Under the pieces are notes generated by a model, which saw only the letters and a list, made by a program, of their open reading frames with translations, was not told the DNA's origin and did not search any database. The position numbers and the translations under genes are program-made. This document shows positions 9,428 through 17,502 of a DNA stretch of 64,000 bases, one piece after another. The DNA comes from Bradyrhizobium cenepequi (GTDB lineage Bacteria; Pseudomonadota; Alphaproteobacteria; Rhizobiales; Xanthobacteraceae). Location: positions 62,001 to 126,000 of the forward strand of contig NZ_JAGKJI010000008.1 of assembly GCF_020329485.1 (NCBI RefSeq), in the 5' to 3' direction. Each line of letters opens with the position of its first letter. Within the stretch, counting starts at the first letter, position 1.

Positions 9428-9739
9428 ATGTCTTCGCCTAGACAGGTCGCACTTTACAGACCGAAGGTTGTCAGGAGACATCATTGGAAGAAACTAACGT
9501 CAAAAAGTAAGCTCTCCATGCTGATCGCCGTAGCTCTCATACTGGCACCAATTTCGGTTGTTGCGGAACGCGTCGGCACTCGTCCGCCGCCTAAGCATGG
9601 AAACCCGGCCGCTGCTTCAGCTGCCGGGACCCGAAAGCACCGCTACTCAAACGTGGAGCCCCGGACCGGTCATTCATCAGGCAGCGTGGGCAGTCCACCA
9701 CCACCCAAACCTGGCGCCCCGGCCGCAACAGGCGACTAG
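9428..9739 (+). CDS. small secreted proline-rich protein, unknown
   Basis: 103 residues. A basic N-terminus (RPKVVRRHHWKKLTSKSK) is followed by a hydrophobic stretch LSMLIAVALILAPISVVA with an Ala cleavage site, which looks like a signal peptide near residues 25-47. The mature part is short and rich in Pro, Gly and Ser (PPPPKPGAPAA). GGAG precedes the ATG by four bases. I do not recognise a family. Low-complexity composition means it could be spurious. Confidence 0.4.
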   Translation: MSSPRQVALYRPKVVRRHHWKKLTSKSKLSMLIAVALILAPISVVAERVGTRPPPKHGNPAAASAAGTRKHRYSNVEPRTGHSSGSVGSPPPPKPGAPAATGD

Positions 9740-10157
9740 CACGCGAAACCGAGTTCGTTTTTCAAGAGCGGCACCATCGTCAGAGTCACCGAAGCTCCGT
9801 ATTTGCAAGTCGACCAACCGCCCAGAACTGTAGCGAGCCGCCATAATGGACCACCGCATCCTGATCGTTAGCGGCGATTCCTGCGGCGCGGCGATCAGGA
9901 TGGAAGCGCGTCCCACCCAGATTGTCGCGCTATAGCGATTCCAGCCGGACCGGACCCCACCCGTGCCACATGGCCAAGCAAAGGGCACGATTTAGGGCTC
10001 CACAGCGGGCGCCGGCAGTGGTGAGGACCTCGATTGAAGTACCGCAAGAGTAGCGGCGTGGAGCTCGGCGATCGGGTGCCGGTCGCGGCCTTGTGTCCCT
10101 CGAGCAACATTCTGGAGCATCAACGTGGTGCGTGAGACCTACATGGAGAAGTCAGAG
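9740..10157. other. non-coding spacer before the cytochrome peroxidase
   Basis: No gene or clear regulatory motif seen. A GTG at 10125 is in frame with the peroxidase, but the ATG at 10158 has the better ribosome site. Confidence 0.4.
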
Positions 10158-11213
10158 ATGCGGGAACTTCGTCTTGTGCGCAAGTCATTTGTTGCTGCCG
10201 TAACGATGCTTGCCTCATCGGTATCTGGCGCGGATGATGATTTGATGAGAGCCGCTAGACAGATATTCAAACCGATCCCCTCGGTCATTCCGGCAGTGAA
10301 GGACAACCCGATCACTCACGAGAAGGTCGAACTCGGCAAGATGCTGTTTTTCGATCCGCGGCTGTCCGCCAGCGAGATCATTAGTTGCAACACCTGCCAT
10401 AATCTTGGCACGGGCGGTGTTGATGCCGGTCCAACGTCGGTCGGTCACGGCTGGCAGCGGGGACCGCGTCGGGCGCCAACCGTCTACAACGCGGTGTTCA
10501 ACCTGGCACAGTTCTGGGATGGACGCGCGGCAGACCTCAAGGCGCAAGCCAAGGGACCCGTGCAGGCGAGTGTCGAAATGAACGCGACCCCAGATCACGT
10601 GATCAACACGCTAAATTCGATGAGCGACTATGTCCTCATGTTCAAGAAGGCATTCCCGAACGAGGCCTCTCCGGTCACCTTCGACAACGTCACGAAGGCT
10701 ATTGAGGCTTTTGAAGCCACTCTCATTACGCCCGCTGCTCCCTTCGACCAGTACCTGGAAGGCGATACGACCGCTCTCAATGATCAGCAAAAGGCAGGAT
10801 TGAAGCTATTCCTGGAAAAGGGATGCTCCTCTTGTCACAACGGGATCAACGTCGGTGGACAGGACTACTTCCCGTTTGGTGTGGTCGAAAGGCCGGGCAC
10901 AAACCTGCTTCCGGCCACCGACAAGGGCCGGTTCGAGGTCACCAAGGCACCCGGCGACGAATACGTCTTCCGCGCCGCGCCATTGCGCAACGTCGCATTG
11001 CGAGCTCCATACTTCCATTCGGGAAAGGCGTGGAGCCTTAAGCAGGCGGTTGGCGTGATGGCCAAAGTCCAACTCGGCGCCAAATTTAGCGACGACGAAG
11101 AGAACGATATCGTGGCGTTTCTAAATTCGCTGACCGGGCAGCAGCCTAAGATCGATTATCCGATACTGCCGACGCGGACCGACGGGACGCCGCCGCCCTC
11201 GTTAGGCAGATAG
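10158..11213 (+). CDS. diheme cytochrome c peroxidase (CcpA/MauG family)
   Basis: A periplasmic enzyme that reduces hydrogen peroxide with electrons from c-type cytochromes, or a related MauG-like oxidase. Two CxxCH haem sites are visible: CNTCH at about residue 77 and CSSCH at about residue 223. Around them are the family landmarks LGKMLFFDPRLS, GPRRAPTVYN, FWDGRAADL and LRNVALRAPYFHSG. The N-terminus SFVAAVTMLASSVSGA is a signal peptide. I chose ATG 10158 because GGAG lies nine bases upstream; ATG 10143 or GTG 10125 would add residues before the signal. About 350 residues is normal for the family. It stands alone, flanked by non-coding DNA. Confidence 0.9.
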   Translation: MRELRLVRKSFVAAVTMLASSVSGADDDLMRAARQIFKPIPSVIPAVKDNPITHEKVELGKMLFFDPRLSASEIISCNTCHNLGTGGVDAGPTSVGHGWQRGPRRAPTVYNAVFNLAQFWDGRAADLKAQAKGPVQASVEMNATPDHVINTLNSMSDYVLMFKKAFPNEASPVTFDNVTKAIEAFEATLITPAAPFDQYLEGDTTALNDQQKAGLKLFLEKGCSSCHNGINVGGQDYFPFGVVERPGTNLLPATDKGRFEVTKAPGDEYVFRAAPLRNVALRAPYFHSGKAWSLKQAVGVMAKVQLGAKFSDDEENDIVAFLNSLTGQQPKIDYPILPTRTDGTPPPSLGR

Positions 11214-11892
11214 CATGCACTGTAGCGGCATTGCGCGTTGTTAAATACCTTGCAAATGCGGCGCGGGCTTCTGGCGTCGACAACTCATGAAGCCGCAGCG
11301 CCGATGGGAAATGAGAAGTTCAACTATCGGTCCCACGGGCGCGTTCTGTACTGCGGCGGGGTTCGCTTAATCCGGCAGACACCGAGCCCGAGCAATACTA
11401 CAGCATGATCCGGAAAAGTGGATACCGGTTTTCCGAAAAGATCATGCTCAAACAAAGAGCTGAAGCGGGATGACGATTCGAAGAAAAGTCATCGCGCTTT
11501 AGACCATTGGTGATACGGCCGCGCGAGTGAATCTGAAACCTGATCCGAGCTTCCAAGCGCGAGATGCGCAAGTAACCGGGGCTTTGCTGAACGAGGGAGG
11601 CACAATTGAAACGGGGCTGGCATTCCTGCCGGCTGCGCTGCGTGCATCACCATTGTGCCGGCGCCGTCGGCCAGAGGAGACGCCATTCCCATTTTGGCCG
11701 CTCGCGTTGGGTAGTGGTCATCTCGAACATGGTACGCCGACGAGGGCTCGCCGGGCAGAGCGGGACGGAAATGAGAGGCGGCACTCCCGGAAAACACGGT
11801 GCATAGGTGACCGTTGCGGAGCAGAGGTATGGCTCGAGAATGAGCCCCGGCCGAGGCCGGGGCTGTCGATCTGCCCTTCAGGCGCGAACAGA
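11214..11892. other. intergenic region with a dispersed repeat
   Basis: No gene supported. It contains the palindromic repeat listed at 11403-11504. The long plus-strand frame across it is the antisense of the outer membrane protein gene. Confidence 0.5.
11403..11504. repeat. dispersed palindromic repeat
   Basis: GCATGATC at 11403-11410 pairs with GATCATGC at 11440-11447; between them CGGAAAAGTGG and CCGGTTTTCCG pair partly, giving a stem-loop. The conserved tail continues to about 11504. This is the common short intergenic repeat of Bradyrhizobium and other Rhizobiales. A degraded second copy lies at 6951. Confidence 0.75.
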
Positions 11893-12633
11893 TCAGTATC
11901 TGAAAGTCAGCGGGCCGCTAAACTTGTAGTTGATCCGCGCAGTCAGGAGATCGAAATCCTGGTTGATACGATCGGTGCCTGCAGCACCAGTCGCAGAGGC
12001 GAAGTTCACGTTGCCTTCTTGCCTAAACAGGTGGTCGTACTCGACGCCGAGCGACCAGTTGGGTGCAAAACCGACTTCCACGCCAACGCCTACCGTGCCG
12101 CCCCAACGCAGGCTGTCTGTGCTCGCCAGCAGCGCCCCGGCGGAGTTGACCTGATATGTGTTGCTCGTCACCGCGGCACCGCCCTTGACGTAAAGCAATG
12201 TGTTGTTGAAAGCGTAGCCGATCTGACCAGTGAGCAAGCCGAACGCATCGGTCTTGGTGCGGTTGAGGTCAGCTGGGAAGGCGAGGCTGACATTGGAGCC
12301 GCTGAAGTCAGCCCAATTGCCCTGGCCTTCGATACCGAACACAAACGGCCCGGATTGCCAGCGGTAGCCGATCTGACCGCCCAAAGTGCCACCGCTAGGA
12401 TCGTGGGAGCCCTCAGGCGTGACTCCTCCGAAATCCCAGGAGCTATGGCCCAACCCTAAACCACCGTTTGCACCGATATAGAAACCGGTCCAATCGTAGA
12501 TCGCGACTGTTGCCGGCGGTGGTGGCGACGGCGCCTTGGTGTAGACCGGCTGTTCAGCCAGATCAGCGCCGAATGCGGGCGCGACTGCGCCAAGTGCGAG
12601 CATGCTCGCCGTCAGAAGCAACAAGTTTTTCAT
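11893..12633 (-). CDS. outer membrane beta-barrel protein (Omp25/Omp31 type)
   Basis: 246 residues. A signal peptide (MKNLLLLTASMLALGAVAPAFGA, given in two parts: MKNLLLLTASML and ALGAVAPAFGA) is followed by a Pro-rich linker and then DWTGFYIGANGGLGLGHSSW, the first strand of the opacity/Omp25 barrel. Glycine-aromatic strands alternate to the end, which finishes in the aromatic LTFRY expected for BamA recognition. Such proteins are abundant surface proteins of Rhizobiales; a porin function is not implied. The ribosome site GGAAC before the ATG is weak but the signal peptide fixes the start. It is divergent from the nolA-like promoter copy at 12735. Confidence 0.9.
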   Translation of the reverse strand: MKNLLLLTASMLALGAVAPAFGADLAEQPVYTKAPSPPPPATVAIYDWTGFYIGANGGLGLGHSSWDFGGVTPEGSHDPSGGTLGGQIGYRWQSGPFVFGIEGQGNWADFSGSNVSLAFPADLNRTKTDAFGLLTGQIGYAFNNTLLYVKGGAAVTSNTYQVNSAGALLASTDSLRWGGTVGVGVEVGFAPNWSLGVEYDHLFRQEGNVNFASATGAAGTDRINQDFDLLTARINYKFSGPLTFRY

Positions 12634-12734
12634 TCGAGTGCGTTCCTTTAGATGTCCCCCACGCCGCCCGCGTCTTAACAGCGACGTGGCAAAATGCTGT
12701 ACCTGCTGCGCAACACTCAGTTCAGAAGAAGTCC

Positions 12735-12765
12735 TTGAATCGCACGTGGCGTCAGGTTGTAGGCT
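12735..12765 (+). promoter_or_regulatory. NolA-type promoter copy 1 (19-bp spacer)
   Basis: TTGAAT at 12735-12740, then 19 bases, then TAGGCT at 12760-12765. MerR-family activators work on such over-long 19-bp spacers, with the operator inside the spacer (CGCACGTGGCGTCAGGTTG). The sequence closely matches the promoter of nolA at 19784-19814. Confidence 0.65.
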
Positions 12766-12773
12766 TGCAAAAC

Positions 12774-13341
12774 ATGACCAACGTTACACAACACAAGCGT
12801 CGATCGCGTATCGGATCTGGAAGCGTGCGCGTCAATGCCAACGTCCGCGCGAAGCGGTTTGAATCGCAGCTCGCTGATATAGGCGGCGTTGCCACGAGTA
12901 TCTTCGTTTCGCTGCATGCGGACGCCTTACCCGATCAAGCCGATCTGAGGCGCAAGCGTCTGCACCTTATCTCTCGAACCATCGGATCGACAGTGTGATG
13001 AGCTGGCGCGGCTAGAGAATAGTGTCGATCCCACCGCCATGGAGGAATACCTGAAATATTCTCCTGACATTGCGAATATTCTGGCAAGCTTTGCCGAGCG
13101 GGAGACGCGTCATTTTTACATTCAACTGCGAAGGGGTCTCGTCCGAACTCTTTCAGAGCATGTTTTGATGCTCCGCAACCCGAAGCGTCGAGCCAACGTT
13201 GCTGTGCTGCGTTCTTTCGATGCGCCGAGTGTTCTAGTCGAAATGGGCTTCATGTCGAATGCAGCCGATGACGCTCTTGCAGTCGGCCCGTCATCGCGCC
13301 CACCCTTTGCACAGGCATTGAGACCTGCATGGGTCGTTTAA
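12774..13341 (+). pseudogene. nolA start fused to an N-acetylmuramoyl-L-alanine amidase remnant
   Basis: The ATG at 12774 and about 15 codons (MTNVTQHKRRSRIG) resemble the NolA start MTKATPRRRRWRIG, in the same position relative to the promoter copy. The frame then becomes amidase_3-like: SIFVSLHADALPDQ, which is the zinc-enzyme motif seen in AmiC. A frameshift near 12998 follows, and the frame from 13000 reads DELARLENSVD, then DIANILASFAERETRHF and VLRSFDAPSVLVEMGFMSN, the conserved C-terminal amidase pattern. So this is a chimera of two broken genes. The 100-residue frame starting at 13039 is only its last part. Confidence 0.65.
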
Positions 13342-13468
13342 TCATGCCGGATAAAAGCCGGCTGACGTTGAGGCGCAGATCATCGAGCGGCCTGTACGTC
13401 GCATCGCGGACTTCCGGTGGCAAATCAGGATTCGCGTCGATCGCAGCGCCGGCGTCGGTGATGATCAT
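13250..13468 (-). CDS. small protein with DxNPDLPPEVRD motif (cassette gene D, copy 2)
   Basis: The frame reads DAGAAIDANPDLPPEVRDAT then RPLDDLRLNVSRLL. The motif is shared with the piece at 13970-14119 (VVDAHPDLPLKVRDLAPEF). It overlaps the end of the next cassette gene. It may run from an earlier start in another frame, so its limits are uncertain. Its C-terminal third overlaps the amidase remnant on the other strand and is probably not original. Function unknown. Confidence 0.35.
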   Translation of the reverse strand: MIITDAGAAIDANPDLPPEVRDATYRPLDDLRLNVSRLLSGMIKRPMQVSMPVQRVGAMTGRLQERHRLHST

Positions 13469-13640
13469 CTCTTTCGCCGGTCTCAGCGGCGCTGTGTCGG
13501 TCGCGCGCCGCCTTGGCCTCGTTCAACTCGTTCAGTTTGCTACAGTACGCCTCTTGCAACTTGGCAAGCGCACGCCTTTTGCGAGCATACACTGCTGCCA
13601 TCTGTCGAAGCTCCGCCTCGATTTGTGAAACCCTTTCCAT
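13425..13640 (-). CDS. small coiled-coil protein (cassette gene C, copy 1)
   Basis: 71 residues. MERVSQIEAELRQMAAVYAR at its start matches MENVSQIEAKLRQMRAVYAR of the gene at 62956-63213, so two diverged copies of the same gene exist in this window. The first 50 residues are charged and helical. It follows gene B by seven bases. The C-terminus (DDHHRRRRCDRR) does not match the other copy and may result from a frameshift. I recognise no family. Confidence 0.5.
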   Translation of the reverse strand: MERVSQIEAELRQMAAVYARKRRALAKLQEAYCSKLNELNEAKAARDRHSAAETGERDDHHRRRRCDRRES

Positions 13641-13647
13641 GATTTGC

Positions 13648-13956
13648 CTATATCGTCTCAGGTTGATGCACGGCTAAACCGCGCAAATTGTGCTTTTTCA
13701 CCCACCAGCGACCGCCGCGCTGCTCGGCATGTGGCTTCCCCAGCCGAATGCGGGAGAGCACCGCCTCGGGGCTCGAGTGATTGATCTCCGCGAACAGCTG
13801 AATATTGATGTAGTCCCCATCGGAAGGTGGGGGCGCTATAATGCCGTTCGCGGCGAGCTGCATGCGCAGCAACGCGACCTCCGCCACCACCATATCGAGC
13901 TTTCGCGCGATGTCCTCGATCTTGGGCGAGTGCGGGCGCGCCCGGGAGCGCGTCAT
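13648..13956 (-). CDS. small protein with excisionase-like C-terminus (cassette gene B, copy 1)
   Basis: 102 residues. An N-terminal helix (KIEDIARKLDMVVAEVALLR) is followed by INIQLFAEINHSSPEAVLSR and IRLGKPHAEQRGGRWWVKKH, which has the pattern of a winged or excisionase-like helix-turn-helix ending in a RWxV hairpin. A decayed homologue lies at 63236-63469, next to a copy of gene C there too. A DNA-binding role is inference from this pattern. It is followed at once by gene C and preceded by A and D pieces, on one strand. Confidence 0.5.
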   Translation of the reverse strand: MTRSRARPHSPKIEDIARKLDMVVAEVALLRMQLAANGIIAPPPSDGDYINIQLFAEINHSSPEAVLSRIRLGKPHAEQRGGRWWVKKHNLRGLAVHQPETI

Positions 13957-13969
13957 GACGCCCCGATCG

Positions 13970-14119
13970 CGGGATGATCCGCATGCTGAACTCCGGCGCG
14001 AGGTCGCGAACCTTCAGCGGCAAGTCGGGATGAGCGTCAACTACCGCCCGAGCGTACGCGAACCGCTCCTCGGCAATGGCAAAGGCCTCAGCACCTGAAA
14101 CCGCCGCTGGGATGCTCAT
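13970..14119 (-). CDS. small protein with DAHPDLPLKVRD motif (cassette gene D, copy 1), probably truncated
   Basis: Its ATG overlaps the stop of gene A in an ATGA arrangement, a sign of real coupled genes. The first 50 residues (SIPAAVSGAEAFAIAEERFA then YARAVVDAHPDLPLKVRDLA) are helical and share the motif of the gene at 13250. The frame stays open to 13658 but from 13956 it overlaps gene B in another phase, so I end it before B; a frameshift is likely. Confidence 0.35.
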
Positions 14120-14322
14120 CGTCGTTGCGTCTCCTTCTTCGTAGTATGGTCGAGAACTCTCGCCCTCGCCAAAACAAGATCCTCATCGAGCAAAGCGTGC
14201 AGCGCACCCCGAACGCAAGGGGAAATCGAATTGTCAGTATCGATCATTTGCCGAAAGTTTCGAAATACACGATCGATTCTCGCGATCGAGTCGCCTGCTA
14301 TAATTATTCGCCGCTCGGACAC
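14116..14322 (-). CDS. small helical protein (cassette gene A, copy 1)
   Basis: 68 residues from a GTG preceded by GAGGAGG. SIARIDRVFRNFRQMIDTDN matches SIAKIERMFRRFREMIDTDE of the gene at 62717-62959, and the following ALHALLDEDLVLARARVL matches SLHATLDERLLVAKERLF. Two diverged copies with their own good ribosome sites argue that the gene is real. Mostly alpha-helical, no signal, function unknown. Confidence 0.55.
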   Translation of the reverse strand: MSERRIIIAGDSIARIDRVFRNFRQMIDTDNSISPCVRGALHALLDEDLVLARARVLDHTTKKETQRR

Positions 14323-14850
14323 GGTGATGGTCCTCCTCGTCGTCAGTAGTAGTGATTGAAATCGGCATTCCTGCGTCCTTCGGCGAGCCGAACGAGATCG
14401 TGAAAACGTTTGTTCAGCGCTCGAACACTATCGCGGCGCACTTCGACGTAATGCCGGATCCCGTTGCAATAATCGAGAGAATCGCGAGATGTTGGCGTCT
14501 CGCTTCGGCGCCTTCACGCGCTTTGGCGGGTCGCGGACAAATTCGCCGAGCAGGTAGCGTCCGTTCCGCTCGCGCCTGAAGTAACTGGTAGGCGACGATC
14601 CTGATTGGATTTGTTGTCTCTCACGATGCCCGCAAAGTCTGTCGACGAAAAACCTCGCTATCGTCATCTACGTCCATTTAGTTTTAGAGTCCGTCGTTGA
14701 GATGCAAATACAACAGATGGGTGCCGCATCTCAAATATGCAAATGATGCAATGGTGCGAGGCTCGCGCGAGTTGATGTCGTCCGTGCAAAACGCTGCAAT
14801 GTACGTAAGAGTTCCCGATAACGAGCGCTGCGCAAATAAGGGCGCCACCG
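14323..14850. other. probable decayed small genes
   Basis: On the minus strand, just before gene A, the frame HYVEVRRDSVRALNKRFHDL followed by VRLAEGRRNADFNHYY ends at about 14350, and a different frame upstream (NGRYLLGEFVRDPPKRVKAP) could be its broken beginning. Nothing recognisable otherwise. Confidence 0.3.
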
Positions 14851-15141
14851 TCAGTGGCGCAGCCACGTCCAAATAAGCGTGCGAATTTCCCGCTCTGCTC
14901 GCGCGAAGTTGCCGACGTTGAAGCGAGTGCGCCGATACGCAGCGACGCGTTCCGCTCGCGACGCCATGATGTCAGGACACTCCCGCTTGTACATCTCGTC
15001 GCGTGCTTGGCTGAGTGCGCCGCGCACGGCCTGTCGGATTTCCCCTTTGATTCGAGGAATTGTTGTCGCGGTGGGCCGAAAACTAGTTAGCAGTTGCAGC
15101 GCGCGAGCCTTGATCTCCTCGAAATACGGACTAACGCGCAC
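14851..15141 (-). CDS. small helical basic protein, unknown
   Basis: 96 residues from a GTG with AGGAG eight bases upstream. The protein is helical and Arg-rich (IKGEIRQAVRGALSQARDEM then AERVAAYRRTRFNVGNFARA). No family recognised. It leads the run of small minus-strand genes that includes cassette genes A to D and may belong to the same unit. Confidence 0.45.
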   Translation of the reverse strand: MRVSPYFEEIKARALQLLTSFRPTATTIPRIKGEIRQAVRGALSQARDEMYKRECPDIMASRAERVAAYRRTRFNVGNFARAEREIRTLIWTWLRH

Positions 15142-15534
15142 TTACGGTTCTCCTCTGGCGAATGATGAGACTGCATCTACGCTCCTGATAGCTCGGTTAA
15201 TGGCATTGCTATGGCAATCCGAAGTTTTGTGGATGAAGAGGGCGGTCGCGGTGGTAGCTTGCTCATCGCGCATTCTGCGCATTGCAGCTCAAGGTTGCGC
15301 GGACGTCACAAGCAGGTCGTCAAGCCAATTTATGGGACCGATGTGTCGACTTGGGCAATAAGTTCGGGACCGCATTTGCGGGCGCCTGGCCGGGCGCCCA
15401 TGCCGTGCCTCGCGCGTTTTCTAGATTCGGATCCGTGCCCCACGCTGGTCGTATCCGCGATGGTGAAGACGAGTTCCGCGACTACTCGTTGCGGCGCGAT
15501 ACGCCGCAACATGGTCAGTGGATGCTCTAACAGA
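15142..15534. other. no supportable gene
   Basis: Overlapping short ORFs only; nothing recognised. Confidence 0.4.
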
Positions 15535-15966
15535 TCACCGCTGTCTCACCAGGCTCCATCTCTTGACCACCGCTTCGCTCATCTGCCCAGCATCCTCAGC
15601 GCAGGCGATTTCGTCGACCTTCACCGAGATTCTCTTGCCGACCAGTGGCTTCAGCTGACTGGCGTGCTCCTCACCGGTTGTGAGAAGCTGAAACGTCACC
15701 GGTCCGGTCTCTAGATTGCACAGCGCGTTCGGCTCCGGCAGCCGTCGCGGGGCGGTGATGATCTGGTAGGTGACATTCATGCGGTTGCCGGCATCGCGTT
15801 TGCGCAACGCGTAGAGCTCGCCTGACAACACGTCGCCGGTACTGATCACCGCGCCGGCCTTCAGTCGTGCGTACGCAGGCTCCTCCGCGCGGGCTTCGGC
15901 TCCAGGAAAGCTCGCCAACAGAAATAATGCAAGGGCCAAGCTTATGGCCAAACGGTCGTTCGTCAT
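15535..15966 (-). CDS. small secreted protein, unknown
   Basis: 143 residues. LAISLALALFLLASFPGAEA followed by RAEE is a clear signal peptide. The mature part has beta-like alternation (GAVISTGDVLSGELYALR, NRMNVTYQIITAPRRLPEPN) and two cysteines (NALCNLETGPV and DEIACAEDAGQ) that could pair. No family recognised; a periplasmic location is likely. Alone between gene-free stretches. Confidence 0.6.
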   Translation of the reverse strand: MTNDRLAISLALALFLLASFPGAEARAEEPAYARLKAGAVISTGDVLSGELYALRKRDAGNRMNVTYQIITAPRRLPEPNALCNLETGPVTFQLLTTGEEHASQLKPLVGKRISVKVDEIACAEDAGQMSEAVVKRWSLVRQR

Positions 15967-16172
15967 TAGTCAGTGTTCCGTAGGTGTGGTGGCTAAAAAA
16001 GCGTGCGCTGCCCGATCGCGGCAACAGCGCACCTCGTCGACCCATGGACGATTCGTTGATCGTGAGCGCATGCTGCGCGCTCGCGTCCGCTTACTGTCAG
16101 TGCGCGCCGACTGTACGGGAAGCGGGTAGCAGCTCAGTCAGAACGTTTGATCTCCAAACTCCGACGAACGAA

Positions 16173-17207
16173 TCATTGTCTGCCAAGTCCACCCATGAGT
16201 TCGGATTGGATTGCGGTTGCGGTGCATAGGGAAGCATCTAATGGCAGATTTCCAAATGCGAGTTGACAAAGAAGGTAGTTGGCACCCGCCTCTTCCAGCT
16301 GATTAAGAAGGATTTGTCGCACAGACGCGGGCGAGCCGACGACGCACAATTCACTCTCTATTGCCGCATCGAAGGTCAGCGGCAGGCTTGGTGGTGTCGG
16401 GATGGCATTGAGCTCGTAAAGGAACTTGAAGCTTTTGAGCCATTGTTCGTAAGCAGATGCCGCGAGCAAGTGAGCACCTGTGTCGGAACGCGCAATCACG
16501 ACCATGCGGAGCAATCCAAGAAATGACGTTTGATCGTGAGCGTCGCCGTTAGGCTCTCGATGAGCGCGGTATGCATCCATAACTTTGCGGGTAGCAGAGG
16601 AGGGGCCTACGCACGCGAGATTTGCGCCATTGGCAGCGGCCCAAGCCGCGGACTCGGGTCGATTGGTGGCAATCCATGTCGGCGGCCTTGGACGCTGAAG
16701 AGTCTTTAGCGTCAATGGTACGCTATTTAGCTCAAAATGGTGTCCGTGATAGGATAGCGTTTCTCCTTTCATAGCACCGATAAGGATTTCGCTGGCTTCT
16801 TCATAACGGTTTGGCGCCGCGTCAGCGGTGATGCCGAAGTAGCCCAATTCAACCGGAAGAGAGCCGCGTCCGATACCCACCTCAAGCCTGCCACCGCTCA
16901 AGTGATCGAGCATACAGATCTCTTCAAACGCGCGCAGCGGATGATAGAGGTTAAGCAGCATCACCAATGGCCCAATACGAAGTTGCCGTGTGCGCTGCGC
17001 GACGCTCGACAAGAACAAATTCGGCGACGGACCTCTCCCATGCGGCGTACAGTGGTGCTCTGCCACATGATATGCATAGAAGCCGAGGCGATCGTAGGCC
17101 TCTGCAAGCACGAGGCGATCTGCGTATTGCTGCGCGACGTCCCGGCCGTCCTCGTCCAGGTGATCGAAGATGCCGAAAGTGAGTTTTGAAGGAATGACGT
17201 CTTTCAC
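16173..17207 (-). CDS. LLM-class flavin-dependent monooxygenase
   Basis: A bacterial luciferase-like (TIM-barrel) monooxygenase that uses reduced flavin and oxygen. Landmarks: LTFGIFDHLDEDGRDVAQQY, the EHH motif YAYHVAEHHCTPHGRGPSPN, RIGPLVMLLNLYHPLRAFEE, and LSGGRLEVGIGRGSLPVELG. I chose GTG 17207, preceded by GGAGA with seven to eight bases spacing; ATG 17261 is in frame upstream. About 344 residues is usual. It follows the HisC-like gene on the same strand after about 295 bp and could share its promoter. A flavin reductase that could supply FMNH2 lies far off at 61889. Substrate unknown; these enzymes act on aldehydes, alkanes, sulfonates and natural products. Confidence 0.85.
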   Translation of the reverse strand: MKDVIPSKLTFGIFDHLDEDGRDVAQQYADRLVLAEAYDRLGFYAYHVAEHHCTPHGRGPSPNLFLSSVAQRTRQLRIGPLVMLLNLYHPLRAFEEICMLDHLSGGRLEVGIGRGSLPVELGYFGITADAAPNRYEEASEILIGAMKGETLSYHGHHFELNSVPLTLKTLQRPRPPTWIATNRPESAAWAAANGANLACVGPSSATRKVMDAYRAHREPNGDAHDQTSFLGLLRMVVIARSDTGAHLLAASAYEQWLKSFKFLYELNAIPTPPSLPLTFDAAIESELCVVGSPASVRQILLNQLEEAGANYLLCQLAFGNLPLDASLCTATAIQSELMGGLGRQ

Positions 17208-17502
17208 TCGATTGTCTCCAATTGTAGGTGTGAAGGAAGGAAGTCCGATTATTGCCGGCATCTGAGCCGGTCAAAGACGCCGACGTCTTCTATTGCGGCC
17301 ACACATTGGGTTCTCCTCTGCTGCTGTTCGTCACCCTGAACACGAAACGATTGTCCGTTCCCCTTAACGCCTAAGCACCCTTGGTAAGGAGGGTCGATCG
17401 CCTGCCACTGTTCGTTGCTCAGTCACAGCAGATCTCCGCCATTGGCGGCAACGCTCTTGTCTCTCCCATGATACGTTCGCCTGCGTAACGCAAAAGCAGA
17501 TC

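Noticed and set aside
11527..12459. 310-codon plus-strand frame
   Set aside because: Antisense to the outer membrane protein, which has a signal peptide and barrel features.
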